Source of the DNA: VAZQ01 sp963758945
GTDB taxonomy: Bacteria > Pseudomonadota > Alphaproteobacteria > Rhizobiales > Xanthobacteraceae
NCBI GenBank assembly: GCA_963758945.1
Contig: CAVWXY010000010.1
Span: 124,001-188,000, forward strand
Direction of reading: 5' to 3'
Length of the DNA: 64,000 nt
The translations under genes were made by a program, and so were the position numbers. Positions 36,484 to 44,734 of the stretch are shown here, in pieces. Each line of letters begins with the position of its first letter. Within the stretch, counting starts at the first letter, position 1. The notes beneath the pieces were generated by a model. The model was given only the letters and a program-made list of their open reading frames with translations. It had not been told where the DNA came from and ran no database searches.

Positions 36484-36951
36484 TCAGGTCCTCCCGTTCG
36501 CCCGCGCGGCCCGCAGCACCGCGCGAATGATGCGGTTGTGGGTACCGCAGCGGCAGAGATTGCCCGCGAGCGCCGCACGCACGTCCGGCTCGCTCGGGTG
36601 CGGATTTCGGTCGAGCAGCTCCTTGGCCGTCATGATCATGCCGTTGGTGCAGTAACCGCACTGCGCCGCCTGCTCCTCGACAAAGGCGAGCTGCAGCGGG
36701 TGCGGCTTGTCGAACGTCCCGATCCCCTCCAAGGTCGTGATCTCGCTCGTCGCCACGGCGCTGATCGGGGTGACGCAGGAGCGCATGGCCTTGCCGTCGA
36801 CCAGCACGGTGCAGGCGCCGCATTGCGCCAGCCCGCAGCCAAACTTGGCGCCGTTGAGCTCGAGATCGTTTCGCAGCACGTAGAGCAACGGCGTGTCCGG
36901 CTCGGCCGGCACTGAGTGGCTCACTCCGTTGACCTTGAGATTGGTGACCAT
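36484..36951 (-). CDS. 2Fe-2S subunit of the IorAB-type molybdenum dehydrogenase
   Basis: 155 residues. A plant-type ferredoxin domain with CGLAQCGACTVLVDGKAMRSC and a C-terminal all-helical domain with CGYCTNGMIMTAKELL and GNLCRCGTHNRI: two 2Fe-2S clusters, the standard small subunit. The gene ends one base before the ATG of the Mo-subunit gene, so they form one operon. The start at 36951 is chosen because GGAG lies 10 bases upstream. Confidence 0.93.
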   Translation of the reverse strand: MVTNLKVNGVSHSVPAEPDTPLLYVLRNDLELNGAKFGCGLAQCGACTVLVDGKAMRSCVTPISAVATSEITTLEGIGTFDKPHPLQLAFVEEQAAQCGYCTNGMIMTAKELLDRNPHPSEPDVRAALAGNLCRCGTHNRIIRAVLRAARANGRT

Positions 36952-37067
36952 GATCCGGCATCTCCGCGAAGTGGACGCCCGCCGCAGCATTCTTGATTGG
37001 ATTGATTTTATTGTGCGCCTCCGGGCGCGCTCCGTCGAGGCCCCGACCGCCAACAGGCCTTCAATAC

Positions 37068-38216
37068 TCATTGAGGGGACGGGCCACCCGGGTCCCCGCG
37101 CGCCCAGCCCGCGCGCGCCGCGGCGCGGAAATCTGCGAACGTTCCGGCGGCGATCGCCGCGCGCATGCCCGCCATCAGCTCCTGGTAATAGCCGAGGTTG
37201 ACGGTGGTGAGCAGGATCGCGCCGAGCATCTCATTCGCCTTCACCAGATGATGCAGATAGGCGCGGGAATAGTCGCGCGCCGCGGGGCAAGCGCTGGCCT
37301 CGTCGAGCGGGCGCGGGTCGCCGGCGTGGCGGGCGTTCTTGAGGTTGAGCGGCCCGAAGCGGGTGAAGGCCAGTCCGTGGCGGCCGTTGCGCGTCGGCAG
37401 CACGCAGTCGAACATGTCGATGCCGCGCGCCACCGCCTCGACGAGGTCCTCGGGCGTGCCCACCCCCATGAGATAACGTGGCCGGTCGGCGGGAAGCACG
37501 GGCGCCACGTCCGCGATCGTGCGCAGCATCACCTCCTGCGGCTCGCCCACGGCGAGGCCGCCGATGGCGTAGCCGTGAAAGCCTATGGCCACCAGGCCGC
37601 GTGCGCTCTCGTCGCGCAGTTGCGGATCGTCGCCGCCCTGCACGATGCCGAACAGCGCGCGCCCATGCGGCGCGGCTTCGAACGCGCGCTTGCTGCGCTC
37701 GGCCCAGGCGAGCGAAAGCCGCATCGCGCGGTCGAGCTCGCGGCGCGGCGCCGGCAGCGGCAGGCATTCGTCGAGCTGCATGGCGATGTCGGCGCCGAGC
37801 AGGTTCTGGATCTCGATCGCGCGCTCGGGCGACAGCTCGACGATGGTGCCGTCGAGGTGGGAGCGGAAGGTCACGCCCTTGTCCTCGACCTTGCGCAGCC
37901 GCGCGAGCGACATGACCTGAAAGCCGCCCGAATCGGTCAGGATCGCTTGCGGCCAATTCATGAAGCGGTGCAGTCCGCCCAACGCCGCGATGCGTTCGGC
38001 GCCCGGCCGCAGCACCAGGTGATAGGTATTGGCGAGCACGATGTCGGCGCCGATCGAGCGCACCGCCTCGGGCGCGAGGCCCTTCACTGTCGCCTGCGTT
38101 CCCACGGGCATGAAGGCCGGGGTGGCGACGGGTCCGTGCGCCGTCGCGATCTCGCCACGGCGGGCGGCGCCATCGGTGGCGAGCAAGCGGAAGGAGAACG
38201 GCGCAGGCGGCGGCAT
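37068..38216 (-). CDS. tgt: Queuine tRNA-ribosyltransferase
   Basis: 382 residues. Nucleophile and base Asp residues lie in ILTDSGGFQVMSLA and GIDMFDCVLPTRNGRHG; GIVQGGDDPQLR and GFHGYAIGGLAVGE line the base site. It exchanges G34 of tRNA for preQ1 in queuosine synthesis. The zinc-binding CxCxxC of most Tgt proteins is SACPAA here, so only one of the three cysteines remains. The start MPPPAPFSF follows GAAGAGG. QueA, its pathway partner, is 15 kb away at 53212. Confidence 0.95.
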   Translation of the reverse strand: MPPPAPFSFRLLATDGAARRGEIATAHGPVATPAFMPVGTQATVKGLAPEAVRSIGADIVLANTYHLVLRPGAERIAALGGLHRFMNWPQAILTDSGGFQVMSLARLRKVEDKGVTFRSHLDGTIVELSPERAIEIQNLLGADIAMQLDECLPLPAPRRELDRAMRLSLAWAERSKRAFEAAPHGRALFGIVQGGDDPQLRDESARGLVAIGFHGYAIGGLAVGEPQEVMLRTIADVAPVLPADRPRYLMGVGTPEDLVEAVARGIDMFDCVLPTRNGRHGLAFTRFGPLNLKNARHAGDPRPLDEASACPAARDYSRAYLHHLVKANEMLGAILLTTVNLGYYQELMAGMRAAIAAGTFADFRAAARAGWARGDPGGPSPQ

Positions 38217-38434
38217 CCAACCTCTTCGGCTCCGCATGTCGACGTCGCGAGAAATGGCGGCCACCCCCTTCTATCGCCGAAAGCGAACGTCGCCCGGCGG
38301 GCGGTCCGAGCTTCGGCTTCTCGCCCAAATGCCCGCTGGGTGCAACCGTCCGCACCGGCCGGGCGGCGGTGCCAGGCCGGGTGGCGCCGACATCGCGGCG
38401 TTACGGGCCTGGGCCGGGCCGGTTCGACGCGCAT

Positions 38435-39301
38435 TCAAGGCAGCCGCATCAACGGCTCTCCCATGCGAATGACGTCTCCCTCGCGCACGTTGTCGCATAA
38501 CGAAAATCCGTCCGGCGCGAACAAGACGATGGTCGATCCGTGCTCGAACCATCCCATCTCCTCGCCCTTGGCGAAGCGCGCATTGCATGCCATGCGATTC
38601 GGCCGGCGCTGTCCGAGATCCCGCGGCGCGTCGAGAAAGCGCAGCCGGATGCCCGCGACCAGGATCGCCGCCACCGGCACCAGGGTCACGACATCGCCGC
38701 TCGCGAGCAGCCGGGTTTTCAGCACGGCGCGCTCGTTCTTGCAGAACAACTTCTCGATGCGCTTGAGCGCGATCGGATTGACGTTCCAGGTATCCCCGGC
38801 AATGTAGACGACCTCTTCGACCCGGCAGTCGTGGGGCGCATGGAAGCGATGATACATGCTCGAGGTCAGCCGTAGGGTGACGTAGCGACCGTCGCGGTGG
38901 GCATCCACCAGCTCCGCATCACCGAGCAGATCCGGCAGGGTGTAGGGAAAGCCCTTGATCTGGAACAGCACGGTTCCGGCGATCGTACCGGACGCCCCGA
39001 CGATTGCGTCGCAGGGGCTCACGATGACCGCGGGATCCATGTCGAGCGGCCGCGCACCGTCCTTGAGCTGCCTGATGAAGCATTCGTGCAGGCTTCGAAA
39101 CCGCGTCTCCTTGGCTTCGCTCAGATCGAGGCCGGAGAAAAAACGCCATATCGCGACAGACAGATCGCGCACCAGCGGCTGCTCGATTCGGCTGAACCAG
39201 CCCATGAACCGGGTCGCCGAATGCCGGGGAATGCGGTTCGTCAACAGGAAATTGAGGTCTTCCTGCTGCAGCATTTTCAGGATTTTGGCGCGGATCGTCA
39301 T
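38435..39301 (-). CDS. psd: Phosphatidylserine decarboxylase
   Basis: 288 residues, proteobacterial class. The maturation motif is GST in GWFEHGSTIVLFAP (E. coli LGST), where cleavage makes the pyruvoyl group, and the active-site His lies in MYHRFHAPHDC. It converts phosphatidylserine to phosphatidylethanolamine at the inner membrane, which is the substrate for PmtA-type methyltransferases (see 44735-45418). It is divergent from the aminotransferase at 39337, with 35 bases between the start codons. Confidence 0.94.
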   Translation of the reverse strand: MTIRAKILKMLQQEDLNFLLTNRIPRHSATRFMGWFSRIEQPLVRDLSVAIWRFFSGLDLSEAKETRFRSLHECFIRQLKDGARPLDMDPAVIVSPCDAIVGASGTIAGTVLFQIKGFPYTLPDLLGDAELVDAHRDGRYVTLRLTSSMYHRFHAPHDCRVEEVVYIAGDTWNVNPIALKRIEKLFCKNERAVLKTRLLASGDVVTLVPVAAILVAGIRLRFLDAPRDLGQRRPNRMACNARFAKGEEMGWFEHGSTIVLFAPDGFSLCDNVREGDVIRMGEPLMRLP

Positions 39302-39336
39302 GTGGCGGTAAAATCCGTCGATTACACCGCGACTCG

Positions 39337-41004
39337 ATGGGATTCGGTTCTACGACACTTGCGCTGTACGCGGCGGGCGCCGCGGCGCTGGCCGCCTCGT
39401 TGCCGAAATTGAAGTCCCGCCTGCAGCTCTCGCAGGCCAAGCACCGGTCCTTGTCCGGACACGCGCGCATCGCTCGGCGTATCGCCGCGTTCGTCCCCTA
39501 CTACGACTACGGCGAAGCCCACTTCTTTCGCTGCGATGGCGCGCCCGAGGAGGTCGCCGCGCGCCGGCGGGCCGGGTTCATGCGCCTGGCGGAGCTCTAT
39601 CGGGTCCGATTCGCCGAGACGAACCGCCGCACCGCCGAGGTTGCCGACAGTATCTCCGATCTGCAATTCACCGATGCCTATCGGGTGCCGTTCCAGTTCA
39701 GCCGCTTCGTGCGCCGGCACCTCGGGGCCGGCGCGTTCGTGCAATCCTCGTCCGGAGCGACGCTCACCGATCTCGACGGCAATCGTTTCTACGATCTCAC
39801 CGGCTCCTACGGCGTGAACGTCTTCGGCCACGACTTCTACAAGGAGTGCATGGAGCGCGGTTTTCGGCGCGTGCGCGACCTCGGACCGGTGCTGGGTCCC
39901 TATCATCCGGTGATCGCCGACAACGTGACCCGGCTCAAAGAGATTTCCGGGCTCGACGAAGTCTCGTTTCACATGTCCGGCACCGAAGCGGTGATGCAGG
40001 CGGTCCGCCTCGCCCGCTATCACACCCGCCGACCGCGCCTGGTGCGGTTTTGCGGCGCCTATCACGGCTGGTGGGGCGACGTCGCGCCGGGGGTGGGCAA
40101 CCCCCTGCCGCCACGTGACACGTATACCTTGAAGGACATGTCCGAGGAGTCGCTGCGCGTCTTGCGCCGGCGCAGCGACATCGCCTGCGTGCTCGTCAAC
40201 CCGCTGCAGGCGCTGCATCCAAACGCGAATGCACCGGCGGATTCGGCGCTCGTCGACAGCGCGAGAGCCGCGCACTTCGACCGCCAGGCCTATGCCGACT
40301 GGCTCGAGCAATTGCGCGCCGTCTGCAGCGAACGTCATATCGTCCTGATCTTCGACGAGGTCTTCGTCGGCTTCCGCCTCGCGCTGGGCGGGGCGCAGGA
40401 GTATTTCGGCGTCAAGGCCGATCTGGTCACCTACGGCAAGACGCTCGGCGGCGGCCTTCCGATCGGGGCGGTGTGCGGACGCAAGGATCTCATGAAGCGG
40501 TTCCGGGACGATCGGCCGGTGGACGTCTGCTTCGCCCGCGGCACCTTCAACTCCCACCCCTACGTGATGGCGGCCATGCACGAGTTTCTACAGCACCTCG
40601 AAAAGCCGAGCGTCCGTGCGCTTTACGGCGATCTCGATGCGATCTGGAACGCGCGCGCGGAACGGCTCAATCAGCGTCTGCGCGAGGAGCGGCTGCCGCT
40701 GCAAGTCGCGAACCTGTCCTCGATCTGGACCGTCTGTTACACGCAACCGTCGCGCTACAACTGGATGCTGCAATATTACCTGCGCGCGCAAGGGCTGGCA
40801 CTGAGCTGGGTCGGAACCGGACGTCTGATCTTCAGCCTCAACTACACCGACGCCGATTTCCACGCCGTTGCCGATCGCTTCGTCGCCGCCGCCAAGGCGA
40901 TGCAGGAGGACGGCTGGTGGTGGTCCGATCCGGCCACGACGAACAAGTCGATCAGGCGCCGGCTGCTGCGGGAAATCATCGCCCAACTTTTTCGGCGCAC
41001 CTAG
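39337..41004 (+). CDS. Class III aminotransferase, glutamate-1-semialdehyde-aminomutase-like
   Basis: 555 residues, about 100 more than usual at the N-terminus, beginning with a hydrophobic segment (LALYAAGAAALAASLPKL) that could anchor it to the membrane. The PLP fold has EVSFHMSGTEAVMQAVRLAR, YHGWWGD, LIFDEVFVGFRL and the PLP lysine in TYGKTLGGGLPIGAVCG. It resembles GSA aminomutases and aminotransferases acting on other amines. The 35-base divergent spacing to psd suggests a shared promoter region and possibly a lipid-related role; that is inference. Confidence 0.85.
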   Translation: MGFGSTTLALYAAGAAALAASLPKLKSRLQLSQAKHRSLSGHARIARRIAAFVPYYDYGEAHFFRCDGAPEEVAARRRAGFMRLAELYRVRFAETNRRTAEVADSISDLQFTDAYRVPFQFSRFVRRHLGAGAFVQSSSGATLTDLDGNRFYDLTGSYGVNVFGHDFYKECMERGFRRVRDLGPVLGPYHPVIADNVTRLKEISGLDEVSFHMSGTEAVMQAVRLARYHTRRPRLVRFCGAYHGWWGDVAPGVGNPLPPRDTYTLKDMSEESLRVLRRRSDIACVLVNPLQALHPNANAPADSALVDSARAAHFDRQAYADWLEQLRAVCSERHIVLIFDEVFVGFRLALGGAQEYFGVKADLVTYGKTLGGGLPIGAVCGRKDLMKRFRDDRPVDVCFARGTFNSHPYVMAAMHEFLQHLEKPSVRALYGDLDAIWNARAERLNQRLREERLPLQVANLSSIWTVCYTQPSRYNWMLQYYLRAQGLALSWVGTGRLIFSLNYTDADFHAVADRFVAAAKAMQEDGWWWSDPATTNKSIRRRLLREIIAQLFRRT

Positions 41005-41153
41005 CTGCAATCGGCGGCAATGGGATGCGACACCTAATCCACTGCGAAATCGGCGTTTTCTGGCATTTTTCGAACGCAACCCGTCGCAGGCTATTGCGCC
41101 CAAGCGCGTGCTGGCGTGCCCCGAGGGGACGGAATATCGCGCGGGAAACGACA

Positions 41154-41344
41154 TGCGGGTAGCTCTCACGGATCGATTCGTCGCTGGCGCCAAGGCCGGT
41201 ACTAGAACCGAGTTTTTTGACGCCCGGGTGACGGGGCTGTCCCTGCTGTCGCCGACCGGCGTAAGGACTTGGGCGTTCCACTTCACGACGACGGGCGGCA
41301 AGCGCGCCCGGCTGACGCTTGGATCATTTCCCGCCGTGACCTTA
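41154..41344 (+). pseudogene. Tyrosine recombinase, N-terminal fragment
   Basis: 64 residues, MRVALTDRFVAGAKAGTRTE and TWAFHFTTTGGKRARLTLGS: the arm-binding DUF4102-type N-terminus of an integrase. The frame runs into the first MITE-like palindrome at 41345 and the catalytic domain is gone. It marks an old integration event in the 15-kb segment between tgt and queA. Confidence 0.8.
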
Positions 41345-41422
41345 CTAGTGTGGCGGTTCAGAAGTCCGCATCATTCTCGCGGCGAGTCCGAAATGCGGAC
41401 TTCTGAACCAAAGCCACACTAG
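41345..41422. repeat. MITE-like palindrome 1 (78 bp)
   Basis: CTAGTGTGGC at the left and GCCACACTAG at the right are exact inverted copies, followed inward by GGTTCAGAAGTCCGCAT and its complement, so nearly the whole unit folds on itself. It begins and ends with CTAG, the target form of IS630-type elements. It interrupts the recombinase gene fragment. Confidence 0.8.
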
Positions 41423-41434
41423 ATCAATAAGTTG

Positions 41435-41509
41435 CTAGTGTCCCTCGATTCCGAAGTTCGCAAACGAGGGTGCCGCTTAACGATGCGAACTTCGGAATCG
41501 GGACACTAG
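41435..41509. repeat. MITE-like palindrome 2 (75 bp)
   Basis: CTAGTGTCC and GGACACTAG form the ends, and GATTCCGAAGTTCGCA with its complement the inner stem. The layout is the same as palindrome 1, 12 bases away, but the inner stem differs, so they are two related families rather than a duplication. Confidence 0.8.
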
Positions 41510-41754
41510 CCGACGCTGTTCCCCAGGAGCGTCCTGATTTGGACCACTCTCTGATTTCGATGTTCGACAGTTCTTTCGTGGTCGGATGGTACGAACAAAC
41601 GCCTTTGAGCGTCATCGTGGCCTGATCGTGCGATTCCTGCGTAAGAACGCAGCGGCCATGTATCAATTCCCAGTGAAAGGCTTTCTTGTTCAGCCCGGGC
41701 GCCGATGCAGGTGTCAGAGGACCACCGACCGCCCGCCAATGGAAAATTTCTTGC

Positions 41755-42786
41755 CTATCGCGCGCTTTGTGCCGCCTCTGTGACCACTTGATACGCCGCC
41801 CTGAGCCGCGGCTTTGTCTTCGATACCTCTGCGCCGACGCCGGCCAGGGTCTTGAGCAGCGCCGACTGCTCATCGGCCGGCAGGCTGATCAATTCCCCGC
41901 CGCCGTCCGTCCAAGCTTTGCGCGCCCGCTGATTGATCTCAATTGCCTGAGGATTGATCGCCACAGCCTCGGCGGCGGCATCCTTGTCGATGATCTGCTG
42001 TAAATCCGGGGGCAATGAATCGTGCCATTTCCTGCTGACCTGGGCGATTCCGAAGATGGCGGGCTGGCCGGTCTCGGTCACGTACTTCGCCGCCTGCTGG
42101 AAGTGCATGGTGCTGAAGACGGCGATGCTGGAGACCGCGCCATCGAGCGCGTTGTCCTGGAGTGCCGGGAGCACTCCGCCCAAGGTCATCGGCTTCGGCG
42201 TCGCGCCGAGCCGCCGCACCGCCACGCTTTGGAATTGCGAAGCGAAAATCCGGATCTTCTTGCCCTTGAAGTCGGCGAGGTGACGGATCGGGGTTCTCGA
42301 GATCACGGCGGACTGTGAATTCATGAAAAGCGCGACGCCATGCAACCCCTTGTCGGCTCCGAGACTCAGCATCAGCTCCATCACCCTCGGATCGGCGGCA
42401 ACGCGTTGTCCATCCGCCATGGATGTGACGAGGCCGGGGGCGGCCAAGACTTCGAAGCGCTCATCGATGCCGACTAGAAATGCCGGTGCGACGATCTGGC
42501 ATTGGATTGCGCCGAATTGCACGCCTTGGGCCTGTCGCTCGATCGAGCCCAATTGGCTCGCGGGGTAGATTTCGGCCTTGATGCGCCCGCCCGAATCCTT
42601 CTCGACCGCGGCGGCGTAGTTCTTGGCGTATTGGTGCAAAACGTCGTCGAGCGTCGCAAGCGCTATCTTCATCACATAGGTTTTGTCGTCCGCAGCGCGT
42701 GCGTCGAGTGTCATCGCCAGCGACAGCATGAAAGCGCCACCGGCTACTGCTGCCCATGTCACGAATCCCCATCGCGTGACGACCAT
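41755..42786 (-). CDS. TRAP transporter substrate-binding protein, DctP family
   Basis: 343 residues with a signal peptide (WGFVTWAAVAGGAFMLSLAM). The DctP fold shows YPASQLGSIERQAQGVQFGA, KIRIFASQFQSVAVRRLGA and the C-terminal helical region. Such proteins bind carboxylic or sialic-type acids for TRAP uptake. The two membrane subunits (DctQ, DctM) are not encoded nearby, so the gene is an orphan or its partners are elsewhere. AGGGG lies 6 bases before the ATG. Confidence 0.88.
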   Translation of the reverse strand: MVVTRWGFVTWAAVAGGAFMLSLAMTLDARAADDKTYVMKIALATLDDVLHQYAKNYAAAVEKDSGGRIKAEIYPASQLGSIERQAQGVQFGAIQCQIVAPAFLVGIDERFEVLAAPGLVTSMADGQRVAADPRVMELMLSLGADKGLHGVALFMNSQSAVISRTPIRHLADFKGKKIRIFASQFQSVAVRRLGATPKPMTLGGVLPALQDNALDGAVSSIAVFSTMHFQQAAKYVTETGQPAIFGIAQVSRKWHDSLPPDLQQIIDKDAAAEAVAINPQAIEINQRARKAWTDGGGELISLPADEQSALLKTLAGVGAEVSKTKPRLRAAYQVVTEAAQSAR

Positions 42787-42837
42787 ATCGAACCCCTGCT
42801 GGGTACCGCGCAACCAGCAAACCGGCACAGGCGAGAA

Positions 42838-42954
42838 CTACCCGGCGCAAGTGCCGCTCGCGCCAGTGATCGCCAGGCCGACGGTCACGAGGGCGCAGAT
42901 CAGCAGGCAGGACCCGGTCAATCGGCCTATGCCGGCGAGGTGGCGGTCACTCAT
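42838..42954 (-). CDS. Possible small exported peptide (38 aa)
   Basis: Starts MSDRHLAGIGRLTGSCLL and has one hydrophobic helix (ICALVTVGLAITG) ending TCAG. It lies 51 bases before the TRAP gene on the same strand. No ribosome binding site is evident and no family is known; supported only by the signal-peptide-like pattern. Confidence 0.3.
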   Translation of the reverse strand: MSDRHLAGIGRLTGSCLLICALVTVGLAITGASGTCAG

Positions 42955-43009
42955 GGGCGCAGTCTAGCAGGGATTCCGCGAGTTTACTCGGGGCCACACC
43001 CGGCAAACC

Positions 43010-43273
43010 TCACTCCCTCCGGCAGCGCTCGGCGAACGCCGCCATCGCGGCCTCGCGCGTGGGCTCGGGCCGAGGTGTCCACTCGGCTGCCCGCTCGTCC
43101 GGCGCCTGCACGTCGCCAAGGTATTCACCCCGCGCGCGCAGGATCGAGACGCGCCGGGACCGAAACTTCGCGTCATAGCGGTCGGCGGGAACGGATTGTG
43201 AGTCGGCACACGAGAAGGCCCCCCCGCCAGGTGCGGCGTGCCACGTTACGGGGGGTCGAGACACACCCGCCAA
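43010..43273 (-). CDS. Island-type hypothetical protein or remnant
   Basis: 87 residues. The middle, SILRARGEYLGDVQAPDE, and the end, PEPTREAAMAAFAERCRRE, both match patterns of small island/phage-associated proteins in this group, but they look like parts of two different proteins joined together. The first 35 residues are GC-rich noise. The C-terminal motif is shared with the frameshifted fragment at 23963-24120. Confidence 0.4.
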   Translation of the reverse strand: MAGVSRPPVTWHAAPGGGAFSCADSQSVPADRYDAKFRSRRVSILRARGEYLGDVQAPDERAAEWTPRPEPTREAAMAAFAERCRRE

Positions 43274-43319
43274 AAGCAGCTATAAAAGCAAGGCTGGTCT
43301 TAATAGGGAGTAGGTCGGT

Positions 43320-43544
43320 ATGGGTAAGACTCTATGTTCACTCGCATTCGCGACTGCGCTGCTTGCGCTTGCCTCCTCTGAGGCCTCGGCATTTATATAT
43401 TCGTCATTCGTGTGCCAGGCGGTCGGCGCGCGCTCGGTTGCTTACGGTCGCAGCTTCTTTGTCGGCGATGCCAAGCTGATTGCCCTGAGCCGATGCGCAC
43501 GTCGCAGCGGAATTTGCACCATCAGCTATTGCGTTCCGGGGTAA
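43320..43544 (+). CDS. Small cysteine-containing exported protein (74 aa)
   Basis: Signal peptide MGKTLCSLAFATALLALASS followed by a short mature part with four cysteines (FVCQAVGARSVAYGRSFFVG, LSRCARRSGICTISYC). The pattern AYG...A..LALxxC...C is that of DUF4189-like small secreted proteins. The function is unknown. GGAGTAGG precedes the ATG. Confidence 0.65.
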   Translation: MGKTLCSLAFATALLALASSEASAFIYSSFVCQAVGARSVAYGRSFFVGDAKLIALSRCARRSGICTISYCVPG

Positions 43545-43596
43545 AGCGGGATGGCGCAGACCCTAGGCGATGCCTTCGCTCGCTTTCGGCGCTTCT

Positions 43597-43832
43597 TCAT
43601 GACTTCGCCGCCGCCAGCGCCTGCCGCCCCGCCTCGGTGATCCGCACCCGCGCCACCTCGATCGCCTTGCCGCCGCGACCGTCCGCTCGGACTGCGCAGA
43701 CGCAAGCCCGCCGCGCACCAGATCGGCCGGCAGCTCGATCGTGAAGCCGTGCGCCAGCACGAGCGCCTCCGTCATGCCATCCGGCGCGCCGGCGAGGAGC
43801 TCAAGGGCGCGGCGGGCTGGCATGGCGCTCAA
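43597..43832 (-). pseudogene. Frameshifted small hypothetical gene
   Basis: The first frame gives LELLAGAPDGMTEALVLAHG then IELPADLVRGGLASAQSER. The next frame continues GGKAIEVARVRITEAGRQAL and ends AAAKS. A single missing base near 43684 separates them. Together they make one typical small island protein with a winged-helix-like end (VxITEAGRxAL). Confidence 0.6.
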
Positions 43833-44545
43833 GTCCTCGGCCCGCCGAATGGCTCATCGATGTCGAGGAGCGATCGCCCACCGCTTCTCGTTCTCCAGCC
43901 GCGGAGAGACGCCAGCCTAGCCGCCACGCCGACACTGGCGCTGGCAGGCTCTTCCTCATCGGTATCGAAAAGCTCCCCGCGCAACAGATGGAGCGGAGCC
44001 TTGTGATAGAGCTTGATGTCGTGGAACGGGTCGGTGAAAATCTTGGTCGCCCATACCAGCCCGGTCTGGACATCCTTGATGAAGAACAGCTGCACCGTCC
44101 GATACACGAGTCCGCCCAAACCCACGACCAGCCAGATCAACGCGACGTGGCGCACGAACTCGGCCGTGGTGGCTTGCGGCGCAAACACGCCGAACAAGGT
44201 CGGGTCGAAGTAGAGGGGGAGCGGCGACAGCGCCCAGATCGTCATCAGGACGACCTTGCGCTGGAGGTTGTAGCCGACTTTGATCTCCTCCTTGTACTCG
44301 TGCGTCGCCTGGTTGACCTCGTCATAGTCCTTGGGCTCGAAGAAGAAATGGCCGATTTGGCGGCTGGTCATCGCCACCAGCCAGCCGACGAGGGCCGCTG
44401 CCACCGGATCACTGAACATCAGCACATAGGCGCAGAGAAAGCTGACCGCGCTCACCAAGTGCAGGGTCTGATTGATTCGGCTGTGGTGATAATAGCGGTG
44501 GTCGTCCCACCGCTGGACTCTGAGAGCCTCGAGAAAAGTGTCCAT
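43829..44545 (-). CDS. Conserved membrane protein, possibly Mpo1-like
   Basis: 238 residues with about four membrane helices (LHLVSAVSFLCAYVLMF, AAALVGWLVAMTSRQIGHFF, RHVALIWLVVGLGGLVYRT). Histidine motifs YYHHSRINQTLHLVSA and RQIGHFFFEPKDYDEV resemble the H-x-x-N-x-x-x-H and GH...E patterns of Mpo1/DUF962 fatty-acid dioxygenases; this is a weak match. AAGGGG precedes the ATG. The start overlaps nothing; the end overlaps the preceding remnant by 4 bases. Confidence 0.65.
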   Translation of the reverse strand: MDTFLEALRVQRWDDHRYYHHSRINQTLHLVSAVSFLCAYVLMFSDPVAAALVGWLVAMTSRQIGHFFFEPKDYDEVNQATHEYKEEIKVGYNLQRKVVLMTIWALSPLPLYFDPTLFGVFAPQATTAEFVRHVALIWLVVGLGGLVYRTVQLFFIKDVQTGLVWATKIFTDPFHDIKLYHKAPLHLLRGELFDTDEEEPASASVGVAARLASLRGWRTRSGGRSLLDIDEPFGGPRT

Positions 44546-44734
44546 TGATTCTGCCCCTTCTGTGTTACGTTTTTTAAACGTCACATATGACAGTTGAACG
44601 AATGCTCCGCCGCGTGATCCGACAACCCCCAGAAAACGCGTGCAGCGCCTCGCTTCGAGGCATGCTCGATCGCCGCGGGATCGGGTCTTCTTCCAGCGAG
44701 CGCTTCAAGGCTGCGGCCCCGCAGTAACGACAAG

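Noticed and set aside
41424..41873. A 149-codon minus-strand frame covering MITE 2
   Set aside because: Part of it (MTLKGVCSYHPTTKELSNIE) looks protein-like, but most of the frame crosses the MITE and the end of the TRAP gene, so a real gene is not supported.
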